Positions 7,592-16,864 of a stretch of 64,000 nt of DNA are shown one piece after another. The first letter of the stretch is position 1, and each line of letters begins with the position of its first letter. The position numbers and the translations under genes are program-made. This DNA is from Acidobacteriaceae bacterium KBS 83 (lineage in GTDB: Bacteria; Acidobacteriota; Terriglobia; Terriglobales; Acidobacteriaceae). The notes under the pieces are model-generated. The model saw nothing but the letters and a program-made list of their open reading frames with translations. It was not told the DNA's origin and searched no databases. The stretch covers positions 124,001 through 188,000 of the forward strand of contig KB906738.1 in assembly GCA_000381585.1 (NCBI GenBank), written 5' to 3'.

Positions 7592-9292
7592 CTACTCCTG
7601 TTGGGATGCCGCGTCCCACTGTGGAGTGAAGTCTTCTTCGGACGACCCGGAATGGTATTCGTAGGGGCCGCGCCCGACGGTTACGGGGGCGTGGACCGGT
7701 TGCCATTCGAGCGTGGTGGCCTGCCAGGGATTATCGCCGGCGGCTCTGCCGCGGCGGGCGCTCCAGACGAGATTGAAGAGGAACAGAAGCTGTGCCGCGC
7801 CGAGGACGAGAGCTGCCCAGGTAACGCCGCGTTCCATGGGGAGCAGCGAGGCGAGCGACGAGGTGCTGCCTGTAACTTGGGCGTAGTGTCGCGGCCGGCC
7901 GGCCAGACCCTCCAGGTGCATGGGAAAGAAAGTGACGTAGGCGGCGATGAGCGATAGCCAGAAATGCCAGCGACCGAGGCGTTCGCTCATGAGGCGGCCG
8001 GTCATCAGGGGGAACCAGTAGTAGATGCCGGCGAAGATGGAGAACGCCCCAGCCATCGCCATGATGAGGTGAAAGTGCGCGACGACGAAGAAGGTGTTGT
8101 GGAGGTACTGATCGAGCGCGGGCAGGGCAAGGATGGGGCCGGTGACGCCGCCGGCGATGAAGAGCGAGAGAAAGCCGAGGGCGAAGAGCATGGGAGTGGC
8201 GCGGCGAAGGCCGCCGCCCCAGAGGGTGCCGATCCAGCTCAAGACCTCGGCGGTGGAAGGGACGGCGATGGCCATCGTGGTGAGCCCGAAGGCGGTGCCG
8301 GCGTAGGGATTCATGCCGCTGACGAACATGTGATGACCCCAGACGACGAAACCGAGCAGGCCGATGAGCACAGTGGCGGCGGCCATCATGCGGTAGCCGA
8401 CAACGGGGCGGCGGCTGAAATTGGCGATGAGGCTGGAGACGAGTCCCATGCCGGGGAGGATGGCGATGTACACCTCCGGATGGCCGAAGAACCAGAAGAG
8501 GTGCAGCCAGAGGAGCGGTGAGCCGTCGCCGTGGCCAACGACCTGGCCGCTGATCCAGTCGCCTTGGGGAACGAAGAACGCCGTGCCGAGGTGGCGGTCG
8601 CAGAAGAGGAGCACGAGCGCGGCGAAGAGCACCGTGAAGGCGAGCAAAATGAGGATGGCGGAGACGAACCACGACCATACGGTGAGCGGCATGCGTCCGA
8701 GCGTCATCCCACGGGCGCGCTCGGTGAGAACGGTGACGAGGACGTTGACCGCGCTGAACCAGGAGCCGAGACAGAAGAGCCCGATGCTGACGAGCCAGCA
8801 GTCCATGCCGCCGCCCTGACCGGGCCCGGCGGATGCGACGGCGCTGTAGGGCGGATAGCTGGTCCAACCGGCTATGGGGCCGCCGGCCGGAAGCAGGAAT
8901 GCGGAAAGCAGGACCAGGAGGGCGAGCGCGACGATCCAGAAGCCGAGTGCGTTGAGCCAAGGCAGGGCCATGCGGCGCGCGCCGATCTGTTGAGGAAGAA
9001 CAAGGTTGGCGAAGCCACTCTGCGGCGCGGTGGTCAGCACGAAGAAGACCATGAGGGTGCCGTGCATGGTGACTAGCGAGAGGTACTCCTCCGGCAGCAT
9101 AGGGCCGTGCAGCGGCCAGCGAATGCCGGGAGATGCGAGCTGCACGCGCATTGCGAGCGAGAGCAGCGTCCCCACAAAGACGGCGACCAAGGACAAGAGC
9201 AGATAACGGATGCCGAGGGTCCGATCATCCGTGGTAAAGATGCGCTTGAGAAGTGTTGGGCGTGCGGGGCCGCCGGCACGGAGATCGTTCAT
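7592..9292 (-). CDS. coxA: Cytochrome c oxidase subunit I (haem-copper catalytic subunit)
   Basis: The catalytic subunit of an A-type haem-copper oxidase, which reduces oxygen to water and pumps protons across the inner membrane. Conserved landmarks are TMHGTLM (low-spin haem ligand), WFFGHPEVYIAILPG (Cu-B His with cross-linked Tyr), VWGHHMF (two Cu-B His) and VVAHFHLIMAMAG (haem ligands). About twelve membrane segments are present. The ATG at 9292 is chosen because GAGGGTG lies just upstream and because it follows coxB by 7 nt; an ATG at 9322 would overlap coxB and lacks a ribosome site. The C-terminal 40 residues are hydrophilic. Long open frames on the opposite strand are composition shadows. 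Confidence 0.97.
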   Translation of the reverse strand: MNDLRAGGPARPTLLKRIFTTDDRTLGIRYLLLSLVAVFVGTLLSLAMRVQLASPGIRWPLHGPMLPEEYLSLVTMHGTLMVFFVLTTAPQSGFANLVLPQQIGARRMALPWLNALGFWIVALALLVLLSAFLLPAGGPIAGWTSYPPYSAVASAGPGQGGGMDCWLVSIGLFCLGSWFSAVNVLVTVLTERARGMTLGRMPLTVWSWFVSAILILLAFTVLFAALVLLFCDRHLGTAFFVPQGDWISGQVVGHGDGSPLLWLHLFWFFGHPEVYIAILPGMGLVSSLIANFSRRPVVGYRMMAAATVLIGLLGFVVWGHHMFVSGMNPYAGTAFGLTTMAIAVPSTAEVLSWIGTLWGGGLRRATPMLFALGFLSLFIAGGVTGPILALPALDQYLHNTFFVVAHFHLIMAMAGAFSIFAGIYYWFPLMTGRLMSERLGRWHFWLSLIAAYVTFFPMHLEGLAGRPRHYAQVTGSTSSLASLLPMERGVTWAALVLGAAQLLFLFNLVWSARRGRAAGDNPWQATTLEWQPVHAPVTVGRGPYEYHSGSSEEDFTPQWDAASQQE

Positions 9293-9299
9293 TGCACCC

Positions 9300-10058
9300 T
9301 CATTGCCCAACCCGCTTCGCATGTGTGGCGAGCCATGCGTTGTAGACCGTTAGGGAAACGACGCGCGTGTGCGCCTGCATGCGCGCGTGGCCCGAGCCGC
9401 AGACCTGCGAGCAGAGGATGGGGTAAATGCCTTCGCGAATCGGTGTGAAATGAACGTGCAGCGAAGCGCCGGGCACAGCATTCTGCTTCAAACGCATCTC
9501 GGGCACAAAGAGGCCGTGGATGACGTCGAGCGAGCGGAGCTGAAGATCGACCTCCCGGTTGACGGGCAACACGAGTTCGCTCGAGACGATGTCGTCCTTG
9601 CCGTGTCGATCTGCGGGATCGAGGCCGATGGGGTTCCCGAGTGCCGCGCTGATGAGCTGCGGACGGCTCTGGCCGTATGCGGCATCGATGCCGGGATAGT
9701 GGAAGTACCACTGGAACTGCTGCCCGACGACCTCGATGCGCAGGGCGGCGGGTACCGCGCCTTCAAACCGTTCGCGCGCCCAGACGTGCTCAGCAGTTGC
9801 GGCCATCACGATGTAGAGGACGATGAGGAGCCCGAGTGGAATGAACTCGGCGCGCCAGGGTGAGGGTGCGGATGATTTACGACGCGGGCGCAGGAAGAGC
9901 CAAACGAGGAAAAGATTTGCGAGGAGAAAGCATGCCGACATCGCAGCGACGTCCCACCGCATCAAGCGATCGACCGCGACGCCGTGCGCGGCGGCATTGG
10001 GTGGCATCCACCAGTCGCGCAGCGAGATTGCCAAAGGAGCAGCGCCGCGCAGTATCAA
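9300..10058 (-). CDS. coxB: Cytochrome c oxidase subunit II with Cu-A site
   Basis: Two N-terminal membrane segments (about 38-57 and 73-88) anchor a periplasmic cupredoxin domain. The binuclear Cu-A ligands are visible: His181 (SLDVIHG), Cys216 and Cys220 (CSQVC), His224 and Met227 (GHARM), plus the aromatic QFQWYFHYP patch at 114-122 used for electron entry. It takes electrons from cytochrome c and passes them to subunit I. No haem c motif is fused. The listed start is a TTG 3 nt after pdxT; an ATG at 10007 is an alternative and neither has a strong ribosome site. Tight spacing suggests read-through from pdxST. Confidence 0.95.
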   Translation of the reverse strand: MILRGAAPLAISLRDWWMPPNAAAHGVAVDRLMRWDVAAMSACFLLANLFLVWLFLRPRRKSSAPSPWRAEFIPLGLLIVLYIVMAATAEHVWARERFEGAVPAALRIEVVGQQFQWYFHYPGIDAAYGQSRPQLISAALGNPIGLDPADRHGKDDIVSSELVLPVNREVDLQLRSLDVIHGLFVPEMRLKQNAVPGASLHVHFTPIREGIYPILCSQVCGSGHARMQAHTRVVSLTVYNAWLATHAKRVGQ

Positions 10059-10061
10059 GGT

Positions 10062-10784
10062 TTAGCTCTTCCGATGCGGTTTGTGAATCGATTCGGGCGC
10101 CGAGTGGGGAGTCGAGTCACGCGCCTCACCCACCATGTTGACGAAATAGCGGTGGACACGGCGATCGGTGGAGAGCTCCGGATGAAAGGTGGCGGCGAGC
10201 AGGTGGCCCTGGCGGACCAGGACAGGGAAGCCGTCGCGCTCGGCGAGCACGGAAACACCTTTGCCGACTTGCTGGATGCGCGGCGCGCGGATATAGACGG
10301 TTTCGAGCGGACCGGTGTCGAAATCCGGGCCGAGTTTGGTTGCCGTTTCCTCGATGGAGCTGTCGATCTGGCGGCCGTAGGCGTTGCGCTCGACAGTGGC
10401 GTCCAGGATGCCGAGGCTGGGCTGTGGCGGATGAAGCACTTTGGTTGCGAGAAGAATGCAACCGGCACAGGTACCAAAAGTAGGTGCCCCGGCGGCGAAG
10501 GCGCGCAGAGATTCGAGGAAGCCGTCGCGTTCGAGGAACTTGAGGAAAGTCGTGGATTCGCCGCCCGGGATGATGAGTCCGTCGAGTCCTTTGAGCTGCT
10601 CCGGTTTGCGAACAAGCACCGGTTCCGCGCCGACGTCCTGAAGAGCGCTGGCGTGTGCGTCGTAGTCTCCCTGGATGGCAAGGACGCCGATGCGTGGCTT
10701 TGCTGTTTCGGTCTTCTCTTCTGGCAAATTCGCGGTCTTTCCCTCAGCCCTCAAAGCACGCCATGCAGGATTTGTCTTTACCAT
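10062..10784 (-). CDS. pdxT: Pyridoxal 5'-phosphate synthase glutaminase subunit
   Basis: Class I glutamine amidotransferase that releases ammonia from glutamine for PdxS in the DXP-independent vitamin B6 pathway. Motifs are [12 protein letters not shown] near 33, IIPGGEST near 71, the nucleophile Cys106 in GTCAG and the His/Glu pair in FHPEL near 205. The first 30 residues are an extra hydrophilic extension; the core begins at PRIGVLAIQ. The ATG overlaps the last 7 nt of pdxS, the normal partner gene. A C-terminal His/Arg/Ser-rich tail follows the catalytic domain. Confidence 0.96.
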   Translation of the reverse strand: MVKTNPAWRALRAEGKTANLPEEKTETAKPRIGVLAIQGDYDAHASALQDVGAEPVLVRKPEQLKGLDGLIIPGGESTTFLKFLERDGFLESLRAFAAGAPTFGTCAGCILLATKVLHPPQPSLGILDATVERNAYGRQIDSSIEETATKLGPDFDTGPLETVYIRAPRIQQVGKGVSVLAERDGFPVLVRQGHLLAATFHPELSTDRRVHRYFVNMVGEARDSTPHSAPESIHKPHRKS

Positions 10785-11767
10785 CCCCGCGTCTGCAGGA
10801 GCTGGCTTTCATCGAGACCTGCCACGGCGAGGCCTTTCATCGTGCCGGTGACCTGCTCGCTTGCCTCCGCGAGTGTCTTCGGGTCGTTGTAGTGAGTGGT
10901 CGCGATGACGATGGCTTTGGCGCGGGACTCTGCTTCGGCGCGCTCTGCGGGGTTATTCAACTGCCCCGTTGCGTCGCACTCGACATCGAGCGGTGTGGCG
11001 CGCTCCTTCATGAAAATGCCCGAGCCTACGAAAACGGACTCAGCGCCGAGCTGCATCATGAGGGCGGCGTCGGCCGGTGTGGCGATGCCGCCGGCAGAGA
11101 AGTTGGGAACGGGCAGCTTGCCGGTCTTGGCGACCATGCTGACCAGCTCGTAGGGAGCCCGATGCTCCTTTGCGGCAACGTAAAGCTCCTGGTCACTCAG
11201 TACGGTGAGCGATTTCATCTCCTGCACGATCTGACGCATGTGCTTGACGGCGTGTACCACGTCACCGGTGCCGGCTTCGCCCTTGGTGCGGATCATGGCA
11301 GCACCTTCCGCGATGCGGCGGAGAGCTTCACCCAGATCGCGTGCGCCGCAGACGAACGGTGTCTTGAAGGCGTGCTTATCGATGTGATGGGCCTCATCGG
11401 CAGGGGTGAGAACTTCGGACTCGTCGATGAAGTCGACGCCAAGCTCCTGGAGGATCTGCGCTTCGGCGAAGTGACCGATGCGCGCCTTCGCCATGACGGG
11501 AATGGAGACAGCGGCGATGATTTCGCGGATGAGCTTCGGATTGGCCATGCGGGCCACGCCGCCTTCAGCGCGAATCATTGCGGGCACGCGCTCGAGAGCC
11601 ATGACCGCGACTGCGCCGGCCTGCTCGGCAATCTTTGCCTGCTCGACGTTCATCACGTCCATGATGACGCCGCCCTTGAGCATCTCGGCGAGGCCAACCT
11701 TCAGCCGGAGACCGTGTTCGCTGCTCTGTGCCTTGTGGCCGTTGTGGGAGGATCCGTGCTCTTTCAT
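10778..11767 (-). CDS. pdxS: Pyridoxal 5'-phosphate synthase lyase subunit
   Basis: A TIM-barrel enzyme that condenses ribose 5-phosphate, glyceraldehyde 3-phosphate and ammonia into PLP in the cytoplasm. It is recognised by [51 protein letters not shown] (substrate-binding Lys), [28 protein letters not shown] and [20 protein letters not shown]. The length of 329 is slightly above the usual 290 to 300, owing to an N-terminal His/Ser-rich extension and a C-terminal tail. It forms a two-gene unit with pdxT (7-nt overlap), and the oxidase genes follow on the same strand. Confidence 0.97.
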   Translation of the reverse strand: MKEHGSSHNGHKAQSSEHGLRLKVGLAEMLKGGVIMDVMNVEQAKIAEQAGAVAVMALERVPAMIRAEGGVARMANPKLIREIIAAVSIPVMAKARIGHFAEAQILQELGVDFIDESEVLTPADEAHHIDKHAFKTPFVCGARDLGEALRRIAEGAAMIRTKGEAGTGDVVHAVKHMRQIVQEMKSLTVLSDQELYVAAKEHRAPYELVSMVAKTGKLPVPNFSAGGIATPADAALMMQLGAESVFVGSGIFMKERATPLDVECDATGQLNNPAERAEAESRAKAIVIATTHYNDPKTLAEASEQVTGTMKGLAVAGLDESQLLQTRGW

Positions 11768-11875
11768 CTTCGTAACCCCTTACTGACGGGCAGGTGACCG
11801 CTGCTGCCAGTACTTCAGTTTAGCAGTTGAAGGGACGGGGTTGACGCGCTGGGATGAAGCTACAGACGGCGCAAA

Positions 11876-12340
11876 TTATCGGCTGCCGCGGGCGTTGTAG
11901 CGCTGCAAGGCTTCGGCACTGACCTCAACAAAGATGCCGGTGGCTGAGGCGAGGACGGTTCCGCTGGCGTCCCGAATCTCGGCCGAGCATTGATGCTTTC
12001 GACCACTGGTGCTCCCGGTGTCCTTTTCGGACCAGCCTTCCAGGACGAGATTGGTTTGGAGAGGAACGGGGCGGCGGTAGTCGATGGACATGTGGCGCGT
12101 CATAGCGACGATGTTGCGGAAACGGTTGGCCTTGCTCATGGCTTCGTCGAGCAGGGTAGCGATGATGCCCCCGTGCGCGTGTCCGGGCGGCCCCTGGAAT
12201 TGCGCGGCGAGGCGGAGACGGCAGAGGACACGCTGTTCTTCATCGACAAAGAACTTCAGATGGAGACCTGCAGAATTGTCGTCGCCACAACCGAAGCAGC
12301 CGTTCCGCGTCCCGTGCGCCAGGGGAAGTTCGTTATTCAT
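11876..12340 (-). CDS. Hotdog-fold thioesterase (PaaI-like)
   Basis: A 154-residue single hotdog domain. The pattern GCFGCGDDNSAGLHLKF near the start, PGHAHGGIIATLLDEAM at about 54-70 (the HGG and acidic pair used for thioester hydrolysis) and RHMSIDYRRPVPL are typical of PaaI/YbgC-type acyl-CoA thioesterases. The substrate is not predictable. Its start is 24 nt from the divergent miaB start, so the two share a promoter region. The pdxS gene begins 108 nt downstream on the same strand; whether they are co-transcribed is unclear. Confidence 0.87.
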   Translation of the reverse strand: MNNELPLAHGTRNGCFGCGDDNSAGLHLKFFVDEEQRVLCRLRLAAQFQGPPGHAHGGIIATLLDEAMSKANRFRNIVAMTRHMSIDYRRPVPLQTNLVLEGWSEKDTGSTSGRKHQCSAEIRDASGTVLASATGIFVEVSAEALQRYNARGSR

Positions 12341-12364
12341 GCTGCGCTATACTCGCATCCAGAT

Positions 12365-13684
12365 ATGGCGGTAGAAAAGACGTTCTTCCTCGAGACTTTC
12401 GGCTGCCAGATGAATGTCCATGACTCGGAGAAGGTCATCGGGACATTGCAGCAGCAGGGCTACTCGCAGGTGGATACGGAAGAGGCCGCCGACCTCATTC
12501 TCTACAACACCTGCTCGATTCGCGACAAAGCAGAGCAGAAAGTCTTCAACCGGCTGAACGACACGAAGAAGCTGCTCAAACAGGGCAAGCGGTTCGGGGT
12601 GCTGGGTTGCGTGGCACAGCAGGAAGGCGAAGCAATCTTCGAACGGGCGCCGTATGTCTCGCTCGTTTCTGGCTCGGCATCGTATCGCAGGCTGCCGGAG
12701 ATGCTGGCGCGGCTGGAGGCAGGCGAACGGCGTATTGCAGGCCTCGATGACCGGCAGACGGACGAGACGTTCGAGACGGAGTTTACGGCGCGCACCAACC
12801 CTTACCGCGGCTACATCACGATCATCGAAGGTTGCGACAAGTTCTGCGCCTATTGTGTGGTGCCGTATACGCGCGGCAAGGAGCGGAGCCGGACCTCGAC
12901 ATCGGTGCTGGCGGAGGCGCGGCGGATGGCGGAGAGCGGCTACACAGAGATTCAGCTGCTGGGCCAGAACGTGAACAGCTACCGCGATCCGGAAGGGAAG
13001 CGGAGCTTTGCCGAATTGCTGGCCGCGGTCGGTGAGATTGAAGGCATCCGGCGGGTGCGCTTCACCACCTCGCACCCGCGCGACTTTACACGCGACATCG
13101 TGGATGCGATTGAGGCTGTGCCGACACTTTGCAATCACGTGCACCTTCCGGTGCAAAGCGGATCGACGACGACGCTGAGGCGGATGCAGCGCGAATACAC
13201 GCGCGAGCAATACCTGGAGCGCATCGGCTGGGTTAAGGAATCGCGGCGCCCGATCAGCGTGACGACCGACATTATTGTCGGGTTTCCGGGAGAGACAGTG
13301 GCGGAGTTTGAGGAGACGCTGGGGCTGCTCGAGACGGTGCAGTACGACGCAGTGTTTGCATTCAAGTATTCGCCTCGACCAAATACGCCGGCCCTCGTGA
13401 TGATCGATGCAATTTCGGACGAAGAGAAGGGAAAGCGACTGCAGGTGCTGCTGGACCGGCAACGAGAGTGGCAAAGATCTAATTACAGCAAGCGAATTGG
13501 GCAGATTGTAGAAGTAGCGGTTGAAGGACACAATACGCAACGCGGGCAAGTGAACGGCCGCACTTCGGAGAACATCACGTTGAATTTTGTCCCGCGCGGG
13601 CCGATTCTGCCTGCGCCTGGGAGTTACGAGCAGGTCGAGGTCACGCAGAGCTTTCCCAACAGCCTGGTTGGACGCGCCGTCTAA
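12365..13684 (+). CDS. miaB: tRNA-2-methylthio-N6-isopentenyladenosine synthase
   Basis: A radical SAM methylthiotransferase that adds a methylthio group at C2 of i6A37 in tRNAs reading U-starting codons. All parts are present: the UPF0004 domain with auxiliary-cluster cysteines Cys14, Cys50 and Cys82, the radical SAM motif Cys157/Cys161/Cys164 (GCDKFCAYC), VHLPVQSGS and a C-terminal TRAM domain (GQIVEVAVEG onward). The 439 residues from ATG 12365 match the family length. The open frame extends 125 codons further upstream, but that part only mirrors the thioesterase gene. An antisense frame of 447 codons is a shadow. Confidence 0.96.
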   Translation: MAVEKTFFLETFGCQMNVHDSEKVIGTLQQQGYSQVDTEEAADLILYNTCSIRDKAEQKVFNRLNDTKKLLKQGKRFGVLGCVAQQEGEAIFERAPYVSLVSGSASYRRLPEMLARLEAGERRIAGLDDRQTDETFETEFTARTNPYRGYITIIEGCDKFCAYCVVPYTRGKERSRTSTSVLAEARRMAESGYTEIQLLGQNVNSYRDPEGKRSFAELLAAVGEIEGIRRVRFTTSHPRDFTRDIVDAIEAVPTLCNHVHLPVQSGSTTTLRRMQREYTREQYLERIGWVKESRRPISVTTDIIVGFPGETVAEFEETLGLLETVQYDAVFAFKYSPRPNTPALVMIDAISDEEKGKRLQVLLDRQREWQRSNYSKRIGQIVEVAVEGHNTQRGQVNGRTSENITLNFVPRGPILPAPGSYEQVEVTQSFPNSLVGRAV

Positions 13685-13707
13685 TATCAAAACAGGGAGG
13701 AAGAGCG

Positions 13708-14190
13708 ATGGACATCGAAATGAAGATCCGCGGGCTGGTCATGGATCCGAGTACGCATGCGCCCATCGTCATCCTGAAAGACCTGGAGAGCGACACGGTG
13801 TTGCCGATCTGGGTAGGGCTGTATGAGGCGAACGCGATTGCGCTGGAGATTGAGAAGGCGACTGCGCCGCGTCCCCAGACGCATGACCTGCTTCGCAACA
13901 TGGTGAACGGATTGAACGCCCGGGTGGAACGCGTGGTGGTGACGGAGCTCCGCAACGACACCTTCTATGCGGTGGTCTGGATGCGGCAGGATGGAGAGAG
14001 CGTGACGGTCGACGCGCGACCGTCGGATGCAATTGCGCTCGCCCTGCGCTGCGACTGCCCGATCTATGTGAGTGAAGAGGTGCTGCGCATTGCAAAGCTA
14101 GCGCCGGGGGCGAGCGATACGTCCCCTGAGGAACTGCGGCGCTGGCTGGAAGGGCTCAACGACGAGGACCTCGGCCGGTACAAGATGTAG
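13708..14190 (+). CDS. Bifunctional nuclease family protein (DUF151)
   Basis: A 160-residue protein of the DUF151/BFN family, with APIVILKD near 20, LPIWVGLYEANAIALEIE near 32-49, PRPQTHDL and VDARPSDAIALALR near 101-114. Members have been reported to have DNase and RNase activity, and one group is linked to defence in plants; the bacterial role is poorly defined. A GGGAGGAAGAGCG ribosome site precedes the ATG. The gene starts 23 nt after miaB on the same strand, so the two are probably co-transcribed. Confidence 0.9.
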   Translation: MDIEMKIRGLVMDPSTHAPIVILKDLESDTVLPIWVGLYEANAIALEIEKATAPRPQTHDLLRNMVNGLNARVERVVVTELRNDTFYAVVWMRQDGESVTVDARPSDAIALALRCDCPIYVSEEVLRIAKLAPGASDTSPEELRRWLEGLNDEDLGRYKM

Positions 14191-14285
14191 GAACCGCCCA
14201 CAATGTGGCCTCGCGTGACGCGAACAGTGTTCCCAACTAGAGATGCGGTGATCGCCGCGCGAGTGGTTTAGGCTACAGGAACGCC

Positions 14286-15812
14286 ATGAGCCGCCTCGGC
14301 CGCATCTCCAAGCTGTTTGCCGCGCAGAATGCGTCGCAGGTGATTTCACTGCTGACGCAACTGCTCCTGCCACCCATCTTTCTGCATAACTACGGCGTGA
14401 CTCTGTATGGCGAGTGGCTTGCGCTGAGCGCCGCCATTGGCTACCTGGCGACGGTGAACTACGGCATCCAGACCTACACCAACATGCAGATGACCATTCA
14501 CTACAACCGTGGTGAGGTGGACGAGTGCGTGCATTTGCAGTCTGGTGGATTATTCATCCTCCTGATCGTTTTTCTCTCGCTGACCGTTTTGCTGTGCGGC
14601 ATCTTTTTCATTCCGCTTGATACGTGGCTGCATCTGCAACTGCCGCTTCGGGAGGCGCAGATCATTCTGTACCTGCTGAGCCTGCAGATTGGGGTGGGGA
14701 TGGTCTTCGGGTTCTTCAGCGGCAACTATATGGTGATCGGCAGCGCACATCGCGGCGCGAATTTCAACAATCTCAATCTACTGGTTTCGACGCTGGTGAT
14801 GGCGTTGCTGGCTGCGATGCGCATGAAGCTGATCTGGCTGGCCGCCGCGCAGCTTGCGGTTACGGTGCTGATGACCTGCTATTTGTTTGTGGACTTTTCC
14901 CGTCTGGCACCGGCGCTGCGACCGACGTTGCGCCATTGGCGGAAGACCTCCCTGCGCAACATCCTGAAGCCGAGCGGTCACTATGCGCTGCTGTACTCCT
15001 CGAACATTCTCGGATATCAGCTGCCCGTGATCGTGATCCAGCGTGTTCTGGGACCAGCGGCGGTGGTGATCTTTTCGGTGACACGCACGATTTATTCGAT
15101 GGGCCGCCGGCTGCCGTACCTGGTGACGAATTCGATCGGCCCGGAGGTGACGATTACTTATGGAGAACGCAACTGGAAGAAGCTCCGCCAACTCTATGAG
15201 CTGTCCGAACGAGTTGTGCTGTTGCTGATTCCGCCCCTCTCCTTCGGTGTCATGCTGTTCACGCCGCTGTTGCTGGCGCTTTGGCTGAGGAGGGGATCGC
15301 TGTATGACCCGTTCGTTTGCCTACTGTTCGGAATCACGATCGCGATACAAAGCGTGAAGGAGCATAAGTATCAGTTTCAGTTTTCAACAAATCAGGTTCG
15401 TGAGCTCTCGTACATGACTCCGATTGCATATGGGACGATGCTGCTGTTGTCCATTCCGGCGATGTACTGGTTAGGGTTGCCGGGCATGCTGATCGTGTGG
15501 GCGCTGGCCGAGGCTGCGCAGCTGCTCTATCTTCTCGAGCTCAATCGACGGCTGTTTGGACGCGAAGCCATGTTGAGTTTTCGGCTGGTTGGCGTTCTCA
15601 TGGTGTTTCTGGTTGTCGAAGCGGTAGCGTGCATCTGGCCGGTCTTCCATATTGCCGCGATGAGCCTGCCGAGGCAGGCGCTGATCGCTACCGTGGTGAC
15701 GGTGATATCGTTCGCGTTCTCGTACTGGATCTTTGGTGTCGATGAGATACGCACGCTGTTGTGGCAGCGAATCCGCCCATCGAGGGTTGCCATCGGGAAT
15801 GCGCCCCAATGA
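14286..15812 (+). CDS. Polysaccharide/lipid flippase (MVF/Wzx-like)
   Basis: A 508-residue protein with about twelve to fourteen membrane segments and little loop sequence. The N-terminal KLFAAQNASQVISLLTQLLLPPIFLHNYGVTLYGEWLA pattern, split across residues 9-47, resembles oligosaccharide-flippase-family exporters, which move lipid-linked glycans across the inner membrane. The central loop (about 205-260) and VTRTIYSMGRRLPYLV near 265 also fit. It overlaps the next membrane gene by 4 nt (ATGA). A glycosyltransferase gene lies beyond on the opposite strand, supporting a cell-surface polysaccharide role. The transported lipid is unknown. Confidence 0.85.
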   Translation: MSRLGRISKLFAAQNASQVISLLTQLLLPPIFLHNYGVTLYGEWLALSAAIGYLATVNYGIQTYTNMQMTIHYNRGEVDECVHLQSGGLFILLIVFLSLTVLLCGIFFIPLDTWLHLQLPLREAQIILYLLSLQIGVGMVFGFFSGNYMVIGSAHRGANFNNLNLLVSTLVMALLAAMRMKLIWLAAAQLAVTVLMTCYLFVDFSRLAPALRPTLRHWRKTSLRNILKPSGHYALLYSSNILGYQLPVIVIQRVLGPAAVVIFSVTRTIYSMGRRLPYLVTNSIGPEVTITYGERNWKKLRQLYELSERVVLLLIPPLSFGVMLFTPLLLALWLRRGSLYDPFVCLLFGITIAIQSVKEHKYQFQFSTNQVRELSYMTPIAYGTMLLLSIPAMYWLGLPGMLIVWALAEAAQLLYLLELNRRLFGREAMLSFRLVGVLMVFLVVEAVACIWPVFHIAAMSLPRQALIATVVTVISFAFSYWIFGVDEIRTLLWQRIRPSRVAIGNAPQ

Positions 15813-16861
15813 GTGAAGCGCCCGGGCAGTGTGGACGGAACAGACTTTCGCGGCGGCAGGGGCTCACCTTCCTTGCTGCACTGCTTCTGGTGACGAGTCA
15901 TTTTTCGCTCGCATATATCTCAGACACCGCCCCTTTCCTGTCGCTGCGAGCCTTCGCTGCTGGTCTGGAGTCGCAGCCATTTCAGGAACGCGCATTGACA
16001 GGATGGCTACTGCGCGCTACCGGTCGATTGGACAGTCCGGAATTGGAAGTAGAACTGCACCGTCTGCTGCCGGCTATGGGCAGCGCATTCAATGAGACCA
16101 CGCTCGTGCTGCTCGTAGTTGCGTGGCTATCGATGGCGGCGTCGGTCGTCATCACGCGCGAGACCCTGATGAATCTGACGGGGGACGCGCTGTTCAGCTC
16201 CTGGGCGGCGTTTCTTGTGCCATACATGGCGTACTTCACCTACATTTTGAATTTCGGCCCGCACTTTCTGCTGCCATACGATCTGCCCTCGCTCTTCTTC
16301 TTTTGCGCGGGTTTGTATTTGCTGGTGATCCGCCGTCCTCTGCAACTGATTCCACTGATTGCGATTGCGACGCTGAATCGCGAGACAAGCCTGTTTCTGA
16401 TCGTCTTCTATGTAGTGTTCGAGTTGTCCCGTCCGGGCGAACGCAATAAACGCGGAGCAGTTTTCGCCCATGCGGCGGGAATGCTCGCAGCGTGGGTTGC
16501 GATGCGGCTCGTTGTATTGCATCTGTATGGCCACAATCCGGTAGCGGGCGCAAGCGGCATCGCGGATCTGAAGCTGCGGCAGAATCTGGGATTCCTGGTG
16601 AAACCGCAGCACTGGCCGGCATTCGCCAGCATCTTCGGTTTTTCTCTCCCGGTCGTTCTTGTTTGCCAGCGCTGGCTGCAACCCAACTACCTGCGTCGAG
16701 GGATGATGGTGGTCGCGATGTGGTTTGTGTTGATGTTGTTCGTCGGAGTGCTTATCGAGATACGGATCTTTGGTGAGCTGATCAGCTATATGAGCGTAGC
16801 GCTGGGCGTGATCTTGTATCGTCGATTGTCACTCAGAGATGATGCTGCGATCGCTGCCTGA
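15809..16861 (+). CDS. Polytopic membrane protein, possible glycan-related
   Basis: A 350-residue integral membrane protein with about eight to nine hydrophobic segments. The first follows RRQGLTFLAALLLVTSHF. A conserved-looking IATLNRETSLFLIVFYVVFE stretch resembles the middle of membrane proteins annotated as glycosyltransferase-like or EpsG-like, where NRET lies near the membrane face. No catalytic domain can be named. The ATG at 15809 is chosen because it forms an ATGA overlap with the flippase stop; the open frame begins 48 nt earlier inside that gene. Coupling to the flippase suggests a shared role in exopolysaccharide or lipid-linked sugar handling. Confidence 0.75.
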   Translation: MSEAPGQCGRNRLSRRQGLTFLAALLLVTSHFSLAYISDTAPFLSLRAFAAGLESQPFQERALTGWLLRATGRLDSPELEVELHRLLPAMGSAFNETTLVLLVVAWLSMAASVVITRETLMNLTGDALFSSWAAFLVPYMAYFTYILNFGPHFLLPYDLPSLFFFCAGLYLLVIRRPLQLIPLIAIATLNRETSLFLIVFYVVFELSRPGERNKRGAVFAHAAGMLAAWVAMRLVVLHLYGHNPVAGASGIADLKLRQNLGFLVKPQHWPAFASIFGFSLPVVLVCQRWLQPNYLRRGMMVVAMWFVLMLFVGVLIEIRIFGELISYMSVALGVILYRRLSLRDDAAIAA

Positions 16862-16864
16862 CGT

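Noticed and set aside
7731-8960. 409-codon frame overlapping coxA on the same strand, and several plus-strand frames across it
   Set aside because: Arg/His-rich or Glu/Gly-rich shadows of a clearly conserved coxA; no independent domain.
10655-11797. 380-codon frame antisense to pdxS and pdxT
   Set aside because: Both strands cannot be conserved here; PdxS motifs are complete on the minus strand and the antisense product has no family features.
11990-12364. N-terminal extension of the miaB frame
   Set aside because: It only mirrors the divergent thioesterase gene; MiaB proteins begin at the ATG at 12365.
12347-13690. 447-codon open frame antisense to miaB
   Set aside because: It mirrors miaB codon by codon, has an Arg/His/Leu-rich composition typical of high-GC shadow frames and no ribosome site or family motif.
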